This document shows, in pieces, positions 16,993-25,107 of a stretch of DNA of 30,232 nt; position 1 is the stretch's first letter, and each line of letters starts with the position of its first letter. The notes beneath the pieces were generated by a model. The model was not told where the DNA came from, did no database searches, and saw only the letters and a list, made by a program, of their open reading frames with translations. The position numbers and the translations under genes were made by a program. Source of the DNA: Bacilli bacterium (GTDB taxonomy: Bacteria; Bacillota_I; Bacilli_A; RF39; UBA660); NCBI GenBank assembly GCA_900772445.1, contig CAAHEL010000031.1, forward strand, positions 1 through 30,232, in the 5' to 3' direction.

Positions 16993-17081
16993 AAGTCCTA
17001 ACAAGCACTGCATTTGTATATACACAAATGCCAACGATTATGGGGACACCCCAATCCCCGAACAAAGAAAGGAGCAAGAAA
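16993..17081 (+). other. oriT: candidate origin of transfer (oriT)
   Basis: Gene-free 89 bases directly before mobC and the relaxase, the usual oriT position. It holds an inverted repeat GCATTTGT (17010-17017) / ACAAATGC (17024-17031) and then TGGGG-aca-CCCCA (17041-17053) followed by ATCCCCG. The G/C runs stand out sharply from the AT-rich surroundings. Paired inverted repeats next to a G-rich nic-like stretch are typical of MobP-type oriTs. The exact nick cannot be read from sequence. The first hairpin loop carries the palindrome TGTATATACA. Confidence 0.65.
17015..17024. promoter_or_regulatory. palindrome TGTATATACA, copy 3, in oriT
   Basis: Third identical copy of the 10-bp palindrome of 2535 and 2661, centred in the first oriT inverted repeat. 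Candidate common site for an element protein linking partition, surface-protein expression and transfer. Confidence 0.4.
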
Positions 17082-17402
17082 ATGAATACTGAAAATAGAG
17101 ATTATACTATACCAATTAGAGTGAGTTTTTCTGAACGAGAAAAAATAAAAAATCGTGCAGATAGTGTTAAAAGAAATGTTTCAACTTTTATGAGGCAAAC
17201 AGCATTAAATTATGAAATAAGAGAAAAGCCAGAAAGAAACTTAATAATTGCACTCACAAAGGAATTAAGGGATGTAGAAAGAGCAATAAGAAATATTGGA
17301 AGAATAGCTTATGAAAATGACTTTATTGATGAAAAAGAGCTTGAAAGAGAAAGACAGAATTTAAACAAAATTATAGCACAAGTAAAAGAAAAATTGTTGT
17401 AG
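17082..17402 (+). CDS. mobC: MobC-like relaxosome accessory protein
   Basis: A 106-residue basic protein. ATG 17082 follows AAAGGAGC; the longer in-frame reading from 17028 would run through oriT. The N-terminal segment (YTIPIRVSFSEREKIKNRAD) is a ribbon-helix-helix-like DNA-binding start, followed by NVSTFMRQTALN, as in MobC/plasmid mobilisation relaxosome proteins. The C-terminal half is helical (LTKELRDVERAIRNIGRI). MobC proteins bind oriT and help melt it for the relaxase. The relaxase begins ten bases downstream. Confidence 0.85.
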   Translation: MNTENRDYTIPIRVSFSEREKIKNRADSVKRNVSTFMRQTALNYEIREKPERNLIIALTKELRDVERAIRNIGRIAYENDFIDEKELERERQNLNKIIAQVKEKLL

Positions 17403-17411
17403 GTAAAATGT

Positions 17412-18761
17412 ATGGCTACTACATCAATTTGGAAAGTTGGAAAAAGATTAGATAAGGTTATTAAATATACTACAAATCCAGAAAAAACAGAAGATAAAAA
17501 TTACAGTGAAAGTTGGTATAGAGATTTGCACAATACAGTGGAATATATAAAAGCAGATTTTAAAACAGAAAAACAATTTTATGTAACAGGAATAAATTGC
17601 AGTGAAGATAATGCTCTGGAAGAAATGAAAGCAACAAAAAAGAAATTTGGTAAAGAGAGAGGAATATTAGCATATCACGCATTTCAATCATTTGCAGAGG
17701 GAGAAGTTACTCCAGAACAGGCTCATAAAATTGGAATACAACTTGCTGAAGAACTTTGGGGAGATAGATTTGAGGTTATAGTTTCAACACATCTTAATAC
17801 AAAGCATATTCATAATCATTTTGTACTCAACTCTGTATCTTTTGTTGATGGCAAAAAATACAGAGATAATAGGTCAACCTATGCTATTATGAGAAGAACA
17901 TCTGATGAAATATGCAGAGAAAATAATTTAAGTGTTATAGAGGAAAAACCTTGTGGTAAGTTAAATATAGATTATAGCAAATATTATAGTTCATATTTAC
18001 AAAGAGATGATTATCATACACTTGTAAAAGCAGATGTGGATTTTGCAATAAAACAGGCATATTCATACAACAATTTTGAAGATATTTTAATAGATATGGG
18101 TTATACAATAACAATTCGAGCAGGAAAAATAAGTTTGTGTAAGCCACCATATAAAAGAAATATAAGAATTACCAGAGCTTTTGGAGAGGAATACAGTATG
18201 GATAATATTGAAGAAAGAATAATGAGCAACACTTCATATATTCCTTTACTTGCTAAAAGTAAAATTAAAAGATATAAAGTTAAAAATAGAAAATCAATAA
18301 GGTATGATCGAGGTAGTCTATATAGATTATATCTTTATTATTGTTATATGTTTAAAGTATTTCCTAAAAATAACAGAATAAAGTTATCTGAAAATATGAA
18401 AAAAGAAGTTAGAAAAATGGAACAAATGTCGAATGAGATTAAGTTCATTTGTAGAAACAAAATAAAATCTACAGATGAACTTTTTTCATATAAAAAAAAT
18501 CTTGCAGAGGAACTAAACAATCAAATGAAAGAGAGGTGTAAATTGAGAAGAAGTAGAGAAAAATGTCAAGATAGTGAAGAAAGACAAAAAATATGTAATG
18601 AAATATTAGTTGTTTCTGATAAGATTAATTATTTAAAAAAGGAGGTAAAGTTATGTGAAGATGTTAGAAAAAGAAATATAACAATGAAAGAAAACATTAG
18701 AGAAATTGAAGAAGAAAAATTAAAAGGAAAGGAGAAAAATGATTATGAGTACAGCAGGTGA
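17412..18761 (+). CDS. MobP-type relaxase (MobA/VirD2 family)
   Basis: A 449-residue protein. The N-terminal relaxase domain has the motif I region VIKYTTNPEKT with Tyr19 as candidate catalytic residue, the AYHAFQSF block (87-94), and motif III, STHLNTKHIHNHFVLNSV, with the metal-binding histidines 127, 132 and 134. The C-terminal half is basic, then coiled-coil (residues about 340-445). Relaxases nick oriT, stay linked to the 5' end and pilot the strand into the recipient. It overlaps the DUF3801 gene by 23 bases. No CGG codon is used, so the relaxase itself does not need frameshifting. Confidence 0.92.
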   Translation: MATTSIWKVGKRLDKVIKYTTNPEKTEDKNYSESWYRDLHNTVEYIKADFKTEKQFYVTGINCSEDNALEEMKATKKKFGKERGILAYHAFQSFAEGEVTPEQAHKIGIQLAEELWGDRFEVIVSTHLNTKHIHNHFVLNSVSFVDGKKYRDNRSTYAIMRRTSDEICRENNLSVIEEKPCGKLNIDYSKYYSSYLQRDDYHTLVKADVDFAIKQAYSYNNFEDILIDMGYTITIRAGKISLCKPPYKRNIRITRAFGEEYSMDNIEERIMSNTSYIPLLAKSKIKRYKVKNRKSIRYDRGSLYRLYLYYCYMFKVFPKNNRIKLSENMKKEVRKMEQMSNEIKFICRNKIKSTDELFSYKKNLAEELNNQMKERCKLRRSREKCQDSEERQKICNEILVVSDKINYLKKEVKLCEDVRKRNITMKENIREIEEEKLKGKEKNDYEYSR

Positions 18762-19578
18762 TTCAGCTGACCACTTAATGCAATTATATTTAGATGGTGT
18801 TGAGGTTGGCTTTAAAATTGTAGGCGAGGGTGCAAAAAATATTGCAATGATTATTACTGCAAAAATGGCAGAGAATAAGCAAACAAAAGGTAAAACAAGA
18901 TTAGCTACAATGTTAAAAACAAATAAAGAATTGAAAATTTATACATTTAAAGCAGAAGATATGAAAAAATTTTCACAAGAGGCAAAAAAATATGGAGTAT
19001 TATATTGTGTTTTAGCTAATAAAAAGAATTCAAAAATAGATGGATTAGTAGATATTTTAGTAAAAGATGAGGATGCTTCAAAAGTTAATCGTATAGCAGA
19101 AAGATTTGAATTTGCAAAAATTGATAAAGCACTTATTGCAAAAGATATTAATGAACAAGAAAAAGCTAAACAAGTAACAAATGAAATAACAGATGAAGAA
19201 AAACTCGTAAATGATATTTTAAGTAATCCAGAAGAAGAATTACAAGAGGTAATGCAGGAGAATTCTCCCAGTAAAGAAAATACGGAGGAAAAGAATCAGT
19301 TAGAGAGTTCCTTATCTACCAAGCACAAAAGCAAAAGCAAAACAAACGAAGAAAATAAACCATCAGTTAAACAAGAATTAGCAGAAATTACAAAAGAAGT
19401 TGAGGCAAGAGAAAAAGCAAAGGAAAATATAAAGGAAGAAAATGTTATCAAAGAAAAAAAGAAAGAACCAAAACATTATAAAGAAGAAGGACAACAGCCA
19501 AAGCCGAAACATCTAAAAGAACCAAAACACTTAAATAATGCACCAAAAAGAAAAAAGCTAAAAAGGAAAGAGAGGTAG
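18739..19578 (+). CDS. PcfB-like DUF3801 protein
   Basis: A 279-residue protein. The DUF3801 domain (about 1-135) has DGVEVGFKIVGEGAKNIA, TKGKTRLATMLKTNKELKIY and KKYGVLYCVLANKK, typical of PcfB, a relaxosome or coupling-protein partner of Gram-positive conjugation systems. The C-terminal half is a Lys/Glu/Pro-rich disordered tail (KEPKHYKEEGQQPKPKH and similar). Two in-frame starts (18739, 18745) lie near the GGAAAGGAG site; 18739 gives a tight 4-base spacing and 18745 a more usual 10. Overlap with the relaxase end suggests coupling. Confidence 0.87.
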   Translation: MIMSTAGDSADHLMQLYLDGVEVGFKIVGEGAKNIAMIITAKMAENKQTKGKTRLATMLKTNKELKIYTFKAEDMKKFSQEAKKYGVLYCVLANKKNSKIDGLVDILVKDEDASKVNRIAERFEFAKIDKALIAKDINEQEKAKQVTNEITDEEKLVNDILSNPEEELQEVMQENSPSKENTEEKNQLESSLSTKHKSKSKTNEENKPSVKQELAEITKEVEAREKAKENIKEENVIKEKKKEPKHYKEEGQQPKPKHLKEPKHLNNAPKRKKLKRKER

Positions 19579-19582
19579 TAAG

Positions 19583-20464
19583 ATGGACGAGTTAGTTAAT
19601 GATATTATGGGAAAAAAGCAAAGTAGTAATTCATATAAAAACAATACAAATACAAAATGGAAAGAAGAACAGTCAAGAAAAAGGCAACAGGCATTTTCAA
19701 AGATGGAAAAAATGTCTATTGTAGTAAAAACTAATGGCGAAATGTTTCAAAAATATTTAGATATTCAAAGCAGATTCAATAGAAACTCTGTTGGAAACTG
19801 CCTTATTATATTAACAGATAAGCCAAATGCTATGCAGTTTAAAGATAAAAAGTCTTGGAAAGAATTAAATGTTAATGTAAAAGCATATAATGAGCCATTT
19901 ACAATATTAGAACCAGAAGAAAAAAATGGTAGAAGATATTTCAACCCAAAAGATGTATTTGATATATCACAAACAGATTCAAATATACCAGACTATAAAG
20001 ATACACACACAGAAGAAGAATTACTTGCAGGTTATTTATATGATTGTAAAGCAGAAAAAGAAGTAGTAAATAAATTACTAGATGACAGCATTGGTATAAA
20101 ATACGATAGTGAAACAAATAAATTATATATATGTAGGGGTATGGAAAAAACAGATAGATTTCAAGCACTTGGCAATGAACTTGCAAACATTGAATTAAGA
20201 GCAGATGAAGAAAATCATTACAAAGATTTTAAATGTAAATGTATTTCATATATGCTATGTAAAAAATATAATATAGATGTTTCAAACTATGATTTTACAG
20301 ACCTACCAAGTGAACTTCAATTTAAAGATAATGGTACAGATATAAGAAAAGAATTGGACACAATAAGATTAGCCTATAATTCTATAAATGATAGAATACA
20401 AGAAAGGTTTGAAAAGGGGTTTAATTCTGAAAAAAATAGAAGTGCCAAAGTGCAAGAGAGGTAG
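19583..20464 (+). CDS. ArdC-like antirestriction-type protein
   Basis: A 293-residue protein. After a charged start, residues about 40-115 (FQKYLDIQSRFNRNSVGNC, then LIILTDKPNAMQFKDKKSW) match the ArdC-type N-terminal ssDNA-binding pattern ('Y...QSrF..yS..NalLI..Q.P.A....... W'). The C-terminal part (ALGNELANIELRA, ISYMLCKKYNID) resembles the IrrE/ImmA-like half of such proteins, but no HEXXH zinc motif is present, so peptidase activity looks lost. ArdC-like proteins coat or protect incoming single-stranded DNA. It follows DUF3801 by four bases, with its ribosome binding site GAGAGGTAG across the previous stop. Confidence 0.8.
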   Translation: MDELVNDIMGKKQSSNSYKNNTNTKWKEEQSRKRQQAFSKMEKMSIVVKTNGEMFQKYLDIQSRFNRNSVGNCLIILTDKPNAMQFKDKKSWKELNVNVKAYNEPFTILEPEEKNGRRYFNPKDVFDISQTDSNIPDYKDTHTEEELLAGYLYDCKAEKEVVNKLLDDSIGIKYDSETNKLYICRGMEKTDRFQALGNELANIELRADEENHYKDFKCKCISYMLCKKYNIDVSNYDFTDLPSELQFKDNGTDIRKELDTIRLAYNSINDRIQERFEKGFNSEKNRSAKVQER

Positions 20465-20470
20465 GTTAAA

Positions 20471-20674
20471 ATGAAAGAAGAAAAAAGAGTTTTAGTATTA
20501 GACAGATATGAATATGGCATAATATTAAAAATAATAAATGATAGAAGAACAGCAATGTTAAATGAGAATAAAGACACAGAACTTGTAAACGAAATTTTAA
20601 AAAAGGTTATAAAAGCCCCAACTAAAAAGCATAGATTTTACAAGAAAGATAAAGAAATGTGTTATGAAAGATAA
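20471..20674 (+). CDS. small conserved ICE protein of unknown function
   Basis: A 67-residue, charged, soluble protein. The pattern RVLVLDRYEYGIILKIINDRR, then LVNEILKKVIKAPTKK, is familiar from small proteins placed just before virD4/traG in clostridial conjugative elements; no activity is known. It starts after AGGTAGG and overlaps the virD4 start by 11 bases, which suggests translational coupling. Confidence 0.7.
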   Translation: MKEEKRVLVLDRYEYGIILKIINDRRTAMLNENKDTELVNEILKKVIKAPTKKHRFYKKDKEMCYER

Positions 20675-22522
20675 CGGCAAATCTTATATCATTTTTTATT
20701 TGCTTGGTGGAATTGCAGTTATTTGGCTTTCCTTAATGATAGCACCTTATATTAGTGGTGGACTATCAGAAGTATTACAAGCACTTCCTAAAATAACAGA
20801 AAATCCACTTAAGATAGTGTATTGCAATAGTACAATAAAAACAATAGGAATTTTTTTAGGAATATATATTTTAGCAATTATAGTATTTCAATCTTCTAAA
20901 AAGAATTATAGGAGAGGGAAAGAATATGGCTCGGCAATATGGGGCATTGCTAAACAAGTCTGTAAAAAATATAAGCAATTTCCACAAAAAAATAATAAAA
21001 TATTAACACAAAATTTTAGCATAGGACTAAATTCAAGAAAACATAGAAGAAATTTAAACATTCTTGTATGTGGAGGAAGTCGGAGCAGGTAAAACGAGAT
21101 TTTTCGTAAAACCCAATTTAATGCAATGCAATTCATCATTTGTAGTATTAGACCCTAAACGGAGAAATATTACGAGATGTGGGCAATTTATTAAAAAAAG
21201 AAAAATATAAAATTAAAATATTAGATTTAGTAAATCCAAAATATAGCCATTGTTATAATCCATTTGTATATATTAAGGATGATAATGATGTGCAAAAACT
21301 TGTATCAAATTTGTTTAAAAGCACAACACCAAAAGGGAGTGTCAGCAATGATCCGTTCTGGGACATTGCAGCCTCAATGTTGTTAAGTGCTTTAATTTTT
21401 TATCTAAAATATGAAGCTCCAGTTGAGGAGCAAAATTTTGCTATGGTCGGAGAAATGTTGAGGGCAGGAACACCAAAAGAAGATGATGACAGTTATGAAA
21501 GCCCACTCGATATTTTATTTAAAAGATTAGAATTTAGAAACAAAGACCATATAGCAGTAAAATATTACAAAGACTACCACAGTGGTTCTGGAAGAACTTT
21601 AAAGTCTATACAGGTAACACTTGCTTCAAGATTAGAAAAATTCAATATTGAAGATATAGCAAAACTAACTATGGTAGATGAAATGGAATTAGACAAATTA
21701 GGAGAAGAAAAAACAGCATTATTTGCAATAATTCCAGATAGTCATACTGCATTTAATTTTCTTGTAAGTATTCTTTACACACAAATTTTCCAAATATTAT
21801 ATTATCAAGCTGATATACAGCATAAGGGTGCATTGCCACTTCATGTTCATTTTTTAATGGATGAATTTGCAAATGTTGCATTACCAGACGATTTTGACAA
21901 GATTCTCGCTACAATTCGTTCAAGAAATAGTTCTATTAGTATTATTATTCAAAACTTAAACCAGTTAAAAGCTCTTTTTGAAAAACAATGGGAAAGTATA
22001 ATTGGTAATTGTGATGAATTTTTGTATCTGGGTGGCAATGAACAAAGCACTCAGAAATATGTTTCTGAACTTTTAGGAAAAGAAACTATTGATATAAACA
22101 CCTATGGTAAAAGTACAGGTTATTCTGGTAATTATTCTACAAATTATCAAAACACAGGTAGAGATTTAATGACACCAGATGAAGTAAGAATGCTTGAAAA
22201 TGAGAAAGCGATTTTATTTATAAGAGGGGAAAAGCCTATTATAGATTATAAGTATGACTTATTGAAACATCCTAATGTTAAATATACAGCAGATGGAGAA
22301 GGTAAAATATTTGAACACGGAGATACAAGTATAGCAACAGCCTCATTCTCTAAATTAGATGAAAAAGAGGTAAGAAATCTAATTGATACAAATGAAGAAA
22401 TTAAGAAAATAAATGTAAGTTATGAACTTCTATCAGAAGAAGATATAGAAGAATATTTTTTAATGGAGGAATATGAAGATGAAAGAAAAAATGAAAGTGA
22501 AGAAAATAAGCAAAATAACTAA
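20664..22522 (+). CDS. virD4: VirD4/TraG-type coupling protein read through two +1 CGG frameshifts
   Basis: Consuming CGGA at 21081-21084 and at 21160-21163 as one residue each gives a continuous 618-residue protein, the usual size. Unshifted, the first segment ends at 21090 after 142 residues. Two N-terminal membrane segments (about 7-30, 59-77) precede Walker A GGSGAGKT (137-144, site 1 gives Gly140) and VVLDPKGE (site 2 gives Gly166). Walker B is HFLMDEFANVALPDDF (about 392-407), followed by IIIQNLNQL. The protein is the hexameric ATPase that hands the relaxase-DNA complex to the channel. Both shifts restore invariant glycines, and no other defect is visible, which argues against a pseudogene. 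The downstream Maff2 gene overlaps its end. Confidence 0.9.
21081..21084 (+). other. +1 frameshift site CGGA in virD4 Walker A
   Basis: In-frame CGG after GGA GGA AGT. Skipping C restores GGSGAGKT. The unshifted frame hits TAA at 21090-21092. A GGAGGA stretch lies just upstream but is not shared with the other sites. Confidence 0.88.
21160..21163 (+). other. +1 frameshift site CGGA in virD4 LDPKGE motif
   Basis: CGG is in frame only after the first shift has been made. Skipping C restores LDPKGEILRDVGN, a conserved block of VirD4/TraG proteins. The two sites, 79 bases apart, must both shift on the same mRNA. Confidence 0.87.
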
Positions 22523-22802
22523 TATTGTAACAAAAGTATTATTAGTCGCAACAGTATTAGTATTAGGTAATAACACAGTTTTTGGGGCAGACGACCCATT
22601 GTCTGTAATAAAGAATTTACAAGATTTTATTTTTAGTATTATACAAGCAGTTGGAATAATATTAGTTGCTTGGGGAATTGTGCAAGTTGGACTGGCTTTG
22701 AAATCACACGATCCTCAACAAAGAGCTAGTGGATTTTTTAGTTTAGCAGGTGGAATAATAATAACATTTACAAAACAAGTATTAGAATTTATTACAAAAT
22801 AA
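22479..22802 (+). CDS. Maff2-family VirB2/pilin-like membrane protein
   Basis: A 107-residue protein. ATG 22479 has GGAGGA 8 bases upstream; the ATG at 22473 is too close to it. A basic start and signal-like hydrophobic segment (VLLVATVLVLGNNTVFGA) are followed by DDPLSVIKNLQDFIFSIIQ, a second hydrophobic span (VGIILVAWGIVQVGLAL), SHDPQQRASGFFSLAGG and a third hydrophobic stretch. This is the Maff2 family, regarded as the VirB2-like subunit of Gram-positive conjugation systems. The gene overlaps the end of virD4. Confidence 0.87.
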   Translation: MKEKMKVKKISKITNIVTKVLLVATVLVLGNNTVFGADDPLSVIKNLQDFIFSIIQAVGIILVAWGIVQVGLALKSHDPQQRASGFFSLAGGIIITFTKQVLEFITK

Positions 22803-22807
22803 GAAAT

Positions 22808-22832
22808 AGGCAGGTCAAAGGACTTGCCTTTT
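22808..22832 (+). terminator. hairpin between Maff2 and virB6-like genes
   Basis: AGGCAGGTC (22808-22816) pairs with GACTTGCCT (22821-22829) around AAAG, followed by TTTT. It resembles a weak terminator. Partial termination would make more of the abundant pilin-like subunit than of the channel proteins. Confidence 0.6.
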
Positions 22833-22859
22833 AAATTTTAGAAGAATGGAGGTCGAAGA

Positions 22860-23698
22860 ATGAGTAATAATTGGATTGTAGGAAATCTCCAAAATGCAAT
22901 AAATACTTGGAATTCAAAGTTAAGCGAGATATGGAATTTATTAACTATGACACCAGAAACATTTAAAGATGGAAACATTTGGAGAGTTATTGTTGATATA
23001 AACGGAGGGCTACAAGCAATAGGACTAGGACTACTGGTAATATTCTTTGCAGTAGGAGTAGTAAAAACTTGTGGTAGTTTTTCAGAAGTAAAAAAGCCAG
23101 AGCAGGTTATAAAACTATTTGTTAGATTTGCTTTATCAAAAGCAGTAATAACTTATGGACTTGACTTAATGTTAGCAATTTTTAAGATAATGCAGGGAAT
23201 TGTTACTACTATTATGAATACAGCTGGAGTTGGAGGATATAGCCAAACAGTTTTGCCACAAGAAATGATAACGGCAATTGAAAGCTGTCGGTTTTTTTGA
23301 AAGTATTCCGTTATGGGCAGTAACATTAATACGGAGGATTATTAGTAACAGTATTAAGTTTTGTAATGATATTAAGTGTTTATGGAAGATTTTTTAGAAT
23401 GTATTTATATACAGCAATTGCTCCTATTCCATTAGCAACCTTTGCAGGAGAACCGACACAAAGCATAGGAAAAACATTTATAAAAAGTTATACAGCAGTA
23501 TGTTTAGAGGGAGCTATCATCTTACTTGCTTGTATTATATTTTCACTATTTGCCAGTTCTCCACCTGTTGTAGATACAAATGCAGAGGCTGTAAATCAAG
23601 TATGGAATTATATTGGAGAATTAGTATTCAATATGCTAGTTCTGGTAGGTACAATTAAAATGTCTGACAGAGTTGTAAGAGAAATGATGGGATTATAA
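22860..23698 (+). CDS. VirB6/TrbL-like channel protein read through two +1 CGG frameshifts
   Basis: Consuming CGGT (23289-23292) and CGGA (23332-23335) as single residues gives 278 residues with no interruption. The unshifted frame stops at 23298. Several hydrophobic helices are visible: GLQAIGLGLLVIFFAVGVV, the segment around LDLMLAIFKIMQGIV, LLVTVLSFVMILSVYG, AVCLEGAIILLACIIFSLF and LVFNMLVLVG. The restored junctions read ESCGFFESIPLWAVTLIGG, with both sites at glycines. The ending IKMSDRVVREMMGL is typical of the family next to Maff2 in Tn1549-like elements. It should form the inner-membrane core of the channel with VirB4 and PrgI. Ribosome binding site GGAGGT. Confidence 0.87.
23289..23292 (+). 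other. +1 frameshift site CGGT in virB6-like gene (first)
   Basis: In-frame CGG after AGC TGT. Skipping C gives C-G-F-F-E-S and opens the reading frame. Unshifted reading gives RFF then TGA at 23298. Confidence 0.85.
23332..23335 (+). other. +1 frameshift site CGGA in virB6-like gene (second)
   Basis: In-frame CGG after TTA ATA in the frame set by the first shift. Skipping C gives L-I-G-G-L-L inside a membrane helix. It is 43 bases after the first site, so the protein requires two shifts within 15 codons. Confidence 0.86.
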
Positions 23699-23716
23699 AA
23701 ATGGAGGTAATTTATA

Positions 23717-24175
23717 ATGAACGATTATGAAACAATAAAACAAATGAAAATGAAAGCAGTAGATATTTTACTAGAAAGTGAAGATTATTCAAACTATAAG
23801 TTAGAATATATATTAGCAAATAAAGATGATGAAACAAGGGCAATAGCAGTAGCTTCACATTACGATGAAATTGCACAAATAGATTTGAGTACAAATGAAA
23901 TAAGTCAAATTCCTGATTGGGATTACAATATAGATGAATATATATTTAATGAACTTGAAAATGGAAGTGTAATTAAATATATGTCAAGAGATTGCCATTA
24001 TGGGATATGGACTTCAGTAGAACAATGGTATCCAGAGGATATTGAGCATAAAAAAGGTATGCAAGAGTATTTAAAGTATTGTAAGAAAAATAAAGTAACA
24101 AAAAAAGAAATCAAATATGATGGAGAAAATATTATGAACTATTTAAAACCGAAAAATAAAGAAAGGGGTAGATAG
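23717..24175 (+). CDS. acidic protein of unknown function in the channel operon
   Basis: A 152-residue soluble protein with ribosome binding site GGAGGT. It contains a helical start, then IAVASHYDEIAQIDLSTNEIS and a tryptophan-containing acidic middle (IPDWDYNIDEYIFNELENG), then YMSRDCHYGIWTSVEQWYPEDIEHKKGMQEYL. I recognise no family. It lies between the virB6-like and prgI genes, where Tn1549-type relatives often go straight on to prgI. It may therefore be an inserted accessory gene, for example an anti-defence or regulatory protein. It ends in RGR, made by the next ribosome binding site. Confidence 0.7.
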   Translation: MNDYETIKQMKMKAVDILLESEDYSNYKLEYILANKDDETRAIAVASHYDEIAQIDLSTNEISQIPDWDYNIDEYIFNELENGSVIKYMSRDCHYGIWTSVEQWYPEDIEHKKGMQEYLKYCKKNKVTKKEIKYDGENIMNYLKPKNKERGR

Positions 24176-24178
24176 TAT

Positions 24179-24679
24179 ATGAAAGTCAATAAAACAAGAA
24201 TGTTAGAAAATGGTATGTCTATAATTGATTTAGGTTATCGTAAAGAAACACCAATAGCATTAGTAAAAAGAGATATAGATTATAAAGGAAAAAAAGAATA
24301 TGAATATATTGTTGCATTTAATTATGAAATAATAAACAACAAAATAGAATGGGATTATGGTTATTATTATGGAACGGATATATTAAAAGCAAAAAAGGAT
24401 TTTCAAACTGTAATAAATGGTGGAAATTTAGAAAATACATTTGATAATGACAAAGGTTATTTCCAATATTTAGACTTTATAATTGAAAAAGAAGAAAATA
24501 CAGAAAATACTAATGAAATCATTGTACAGATATATGAGAGTGAACAAAACTACATTGATGGAGATTATCTTGAAAGAGTATCAATAGAAAAAAATAATTT
24601 AGAATCAAATATTAAAGAATATATTGAACAGGAATACTTTGAAAGAGATATTAAGAAAAATATTGAGAAAGGTAGGTAA
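24179..24679 (+). CDS. second unknown protein in the channel operon
   Basis: A 166-residue soluble acidic protein. The segment IALVKRDIDYKGKKEYEYIVAFNYEI followed by WDYGYYYGTDILKAKKDF looks like a beta-rich fold, resembling small 'defence-island/DpnD-like' or YodL-type element proteins; this is only an impression. The C-terminus is helical. Starts three bases after the previous gene and ends five bases before prgI, so all three are in one operon. Function unknown. Confidence 0.68.
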   Translation: MKVNKTRMLENGMSIIDLGYRKETPIALVKRDIDYKGKKEYEYIVAFNYEIINNKIEWDYGYYYGTDILKAKKDFQTVINGGNLENTFDNDKGYFQYLDFIIEKEENTENTNEIIVQIYESEQNYIDGDYLERVSIEKNNLESNIKEYIEQEYFERDIKKNIEKGR

Positions 24680-24684
24680 TAAAA

Positions 24685-25107
24685 GTGGAGGTTAAAATAA
24701 ATAAGGAAATTAGGGACTATACGGAATCTATTTTTTTCGGCTTGAATTTAAGACAACTAATATGCTCAATATGTGCTTGTCTTACATCTATTGGATTATA
24801 TTTCTTATTAAGAAATCATTTAGGAAAAGAAATGTTGTCTTGGATTTGTATTGTTGGAGCAATACCATTTGGAGCAATGGGATTTGTTAAATACAATGGA
24901 ATGACAGCAGAACAACTTGTTGCTGAATGGTTTAAGTCAGAAGTGTTAATGCCAAGCATCTTACATTTCAAACCAGAAAACATTTATGAGGAACTACTAA
25001 AAGATGAATATAAAAGAATTGAAAAGGAGGAAATGAAAATTGAAAATAAACCTAATAAATTTATTCAAAGTAAAAGAAAAAGAGAAAGAAAAAGTAAGAA
25101 TTCCTAG
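24685..25107 (+). CDS. PrgI-family membrane protein
   Basis: A 140-residue protein with GTG start after AGGTAGG. The start MEVKINKEIRDYTESIFFGL is diagnostic of PrgI (VirB3-like position before virB4). Two membrane helices follow (LICSICACLTSIGLYFLL and MLSWICIVGAIPFGAMGFV), then a basic cytosolic tail. PrgI-family proteins are conserved parts of Gram-positive conjugation channels. It overlaps the virB4 start by 68 bases, so the two are translationally coupled. Confidence 0.88.
   Translation: MEVKINKEIRDYTESIFFGLNLRQLICSICACLTSIGLYFLLRNHLGKEMLSWICIVGAIPFGAMGFVKYNGMTAEQLVAEWFKSEVLMPSILHFKPENIYEELLKDEYKRIEKEEMKIENKPNKFIQSKRKRERKSKNS

Noticed and set aside
17028..17081. Longer MobC start at 17028
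   Set aside because: It would translate through the candidate oriT and lacks a ribosome binding site; 17082 has AAAGGAGC.
21070..21084. prfB-like frameshift with an upstream Shine-Dalgarno stimulator (GGAGGA before the virD4 site)
   Set aside because: The stimulator is absent at the other sites and there is no in-frame stop codon at the shift point.
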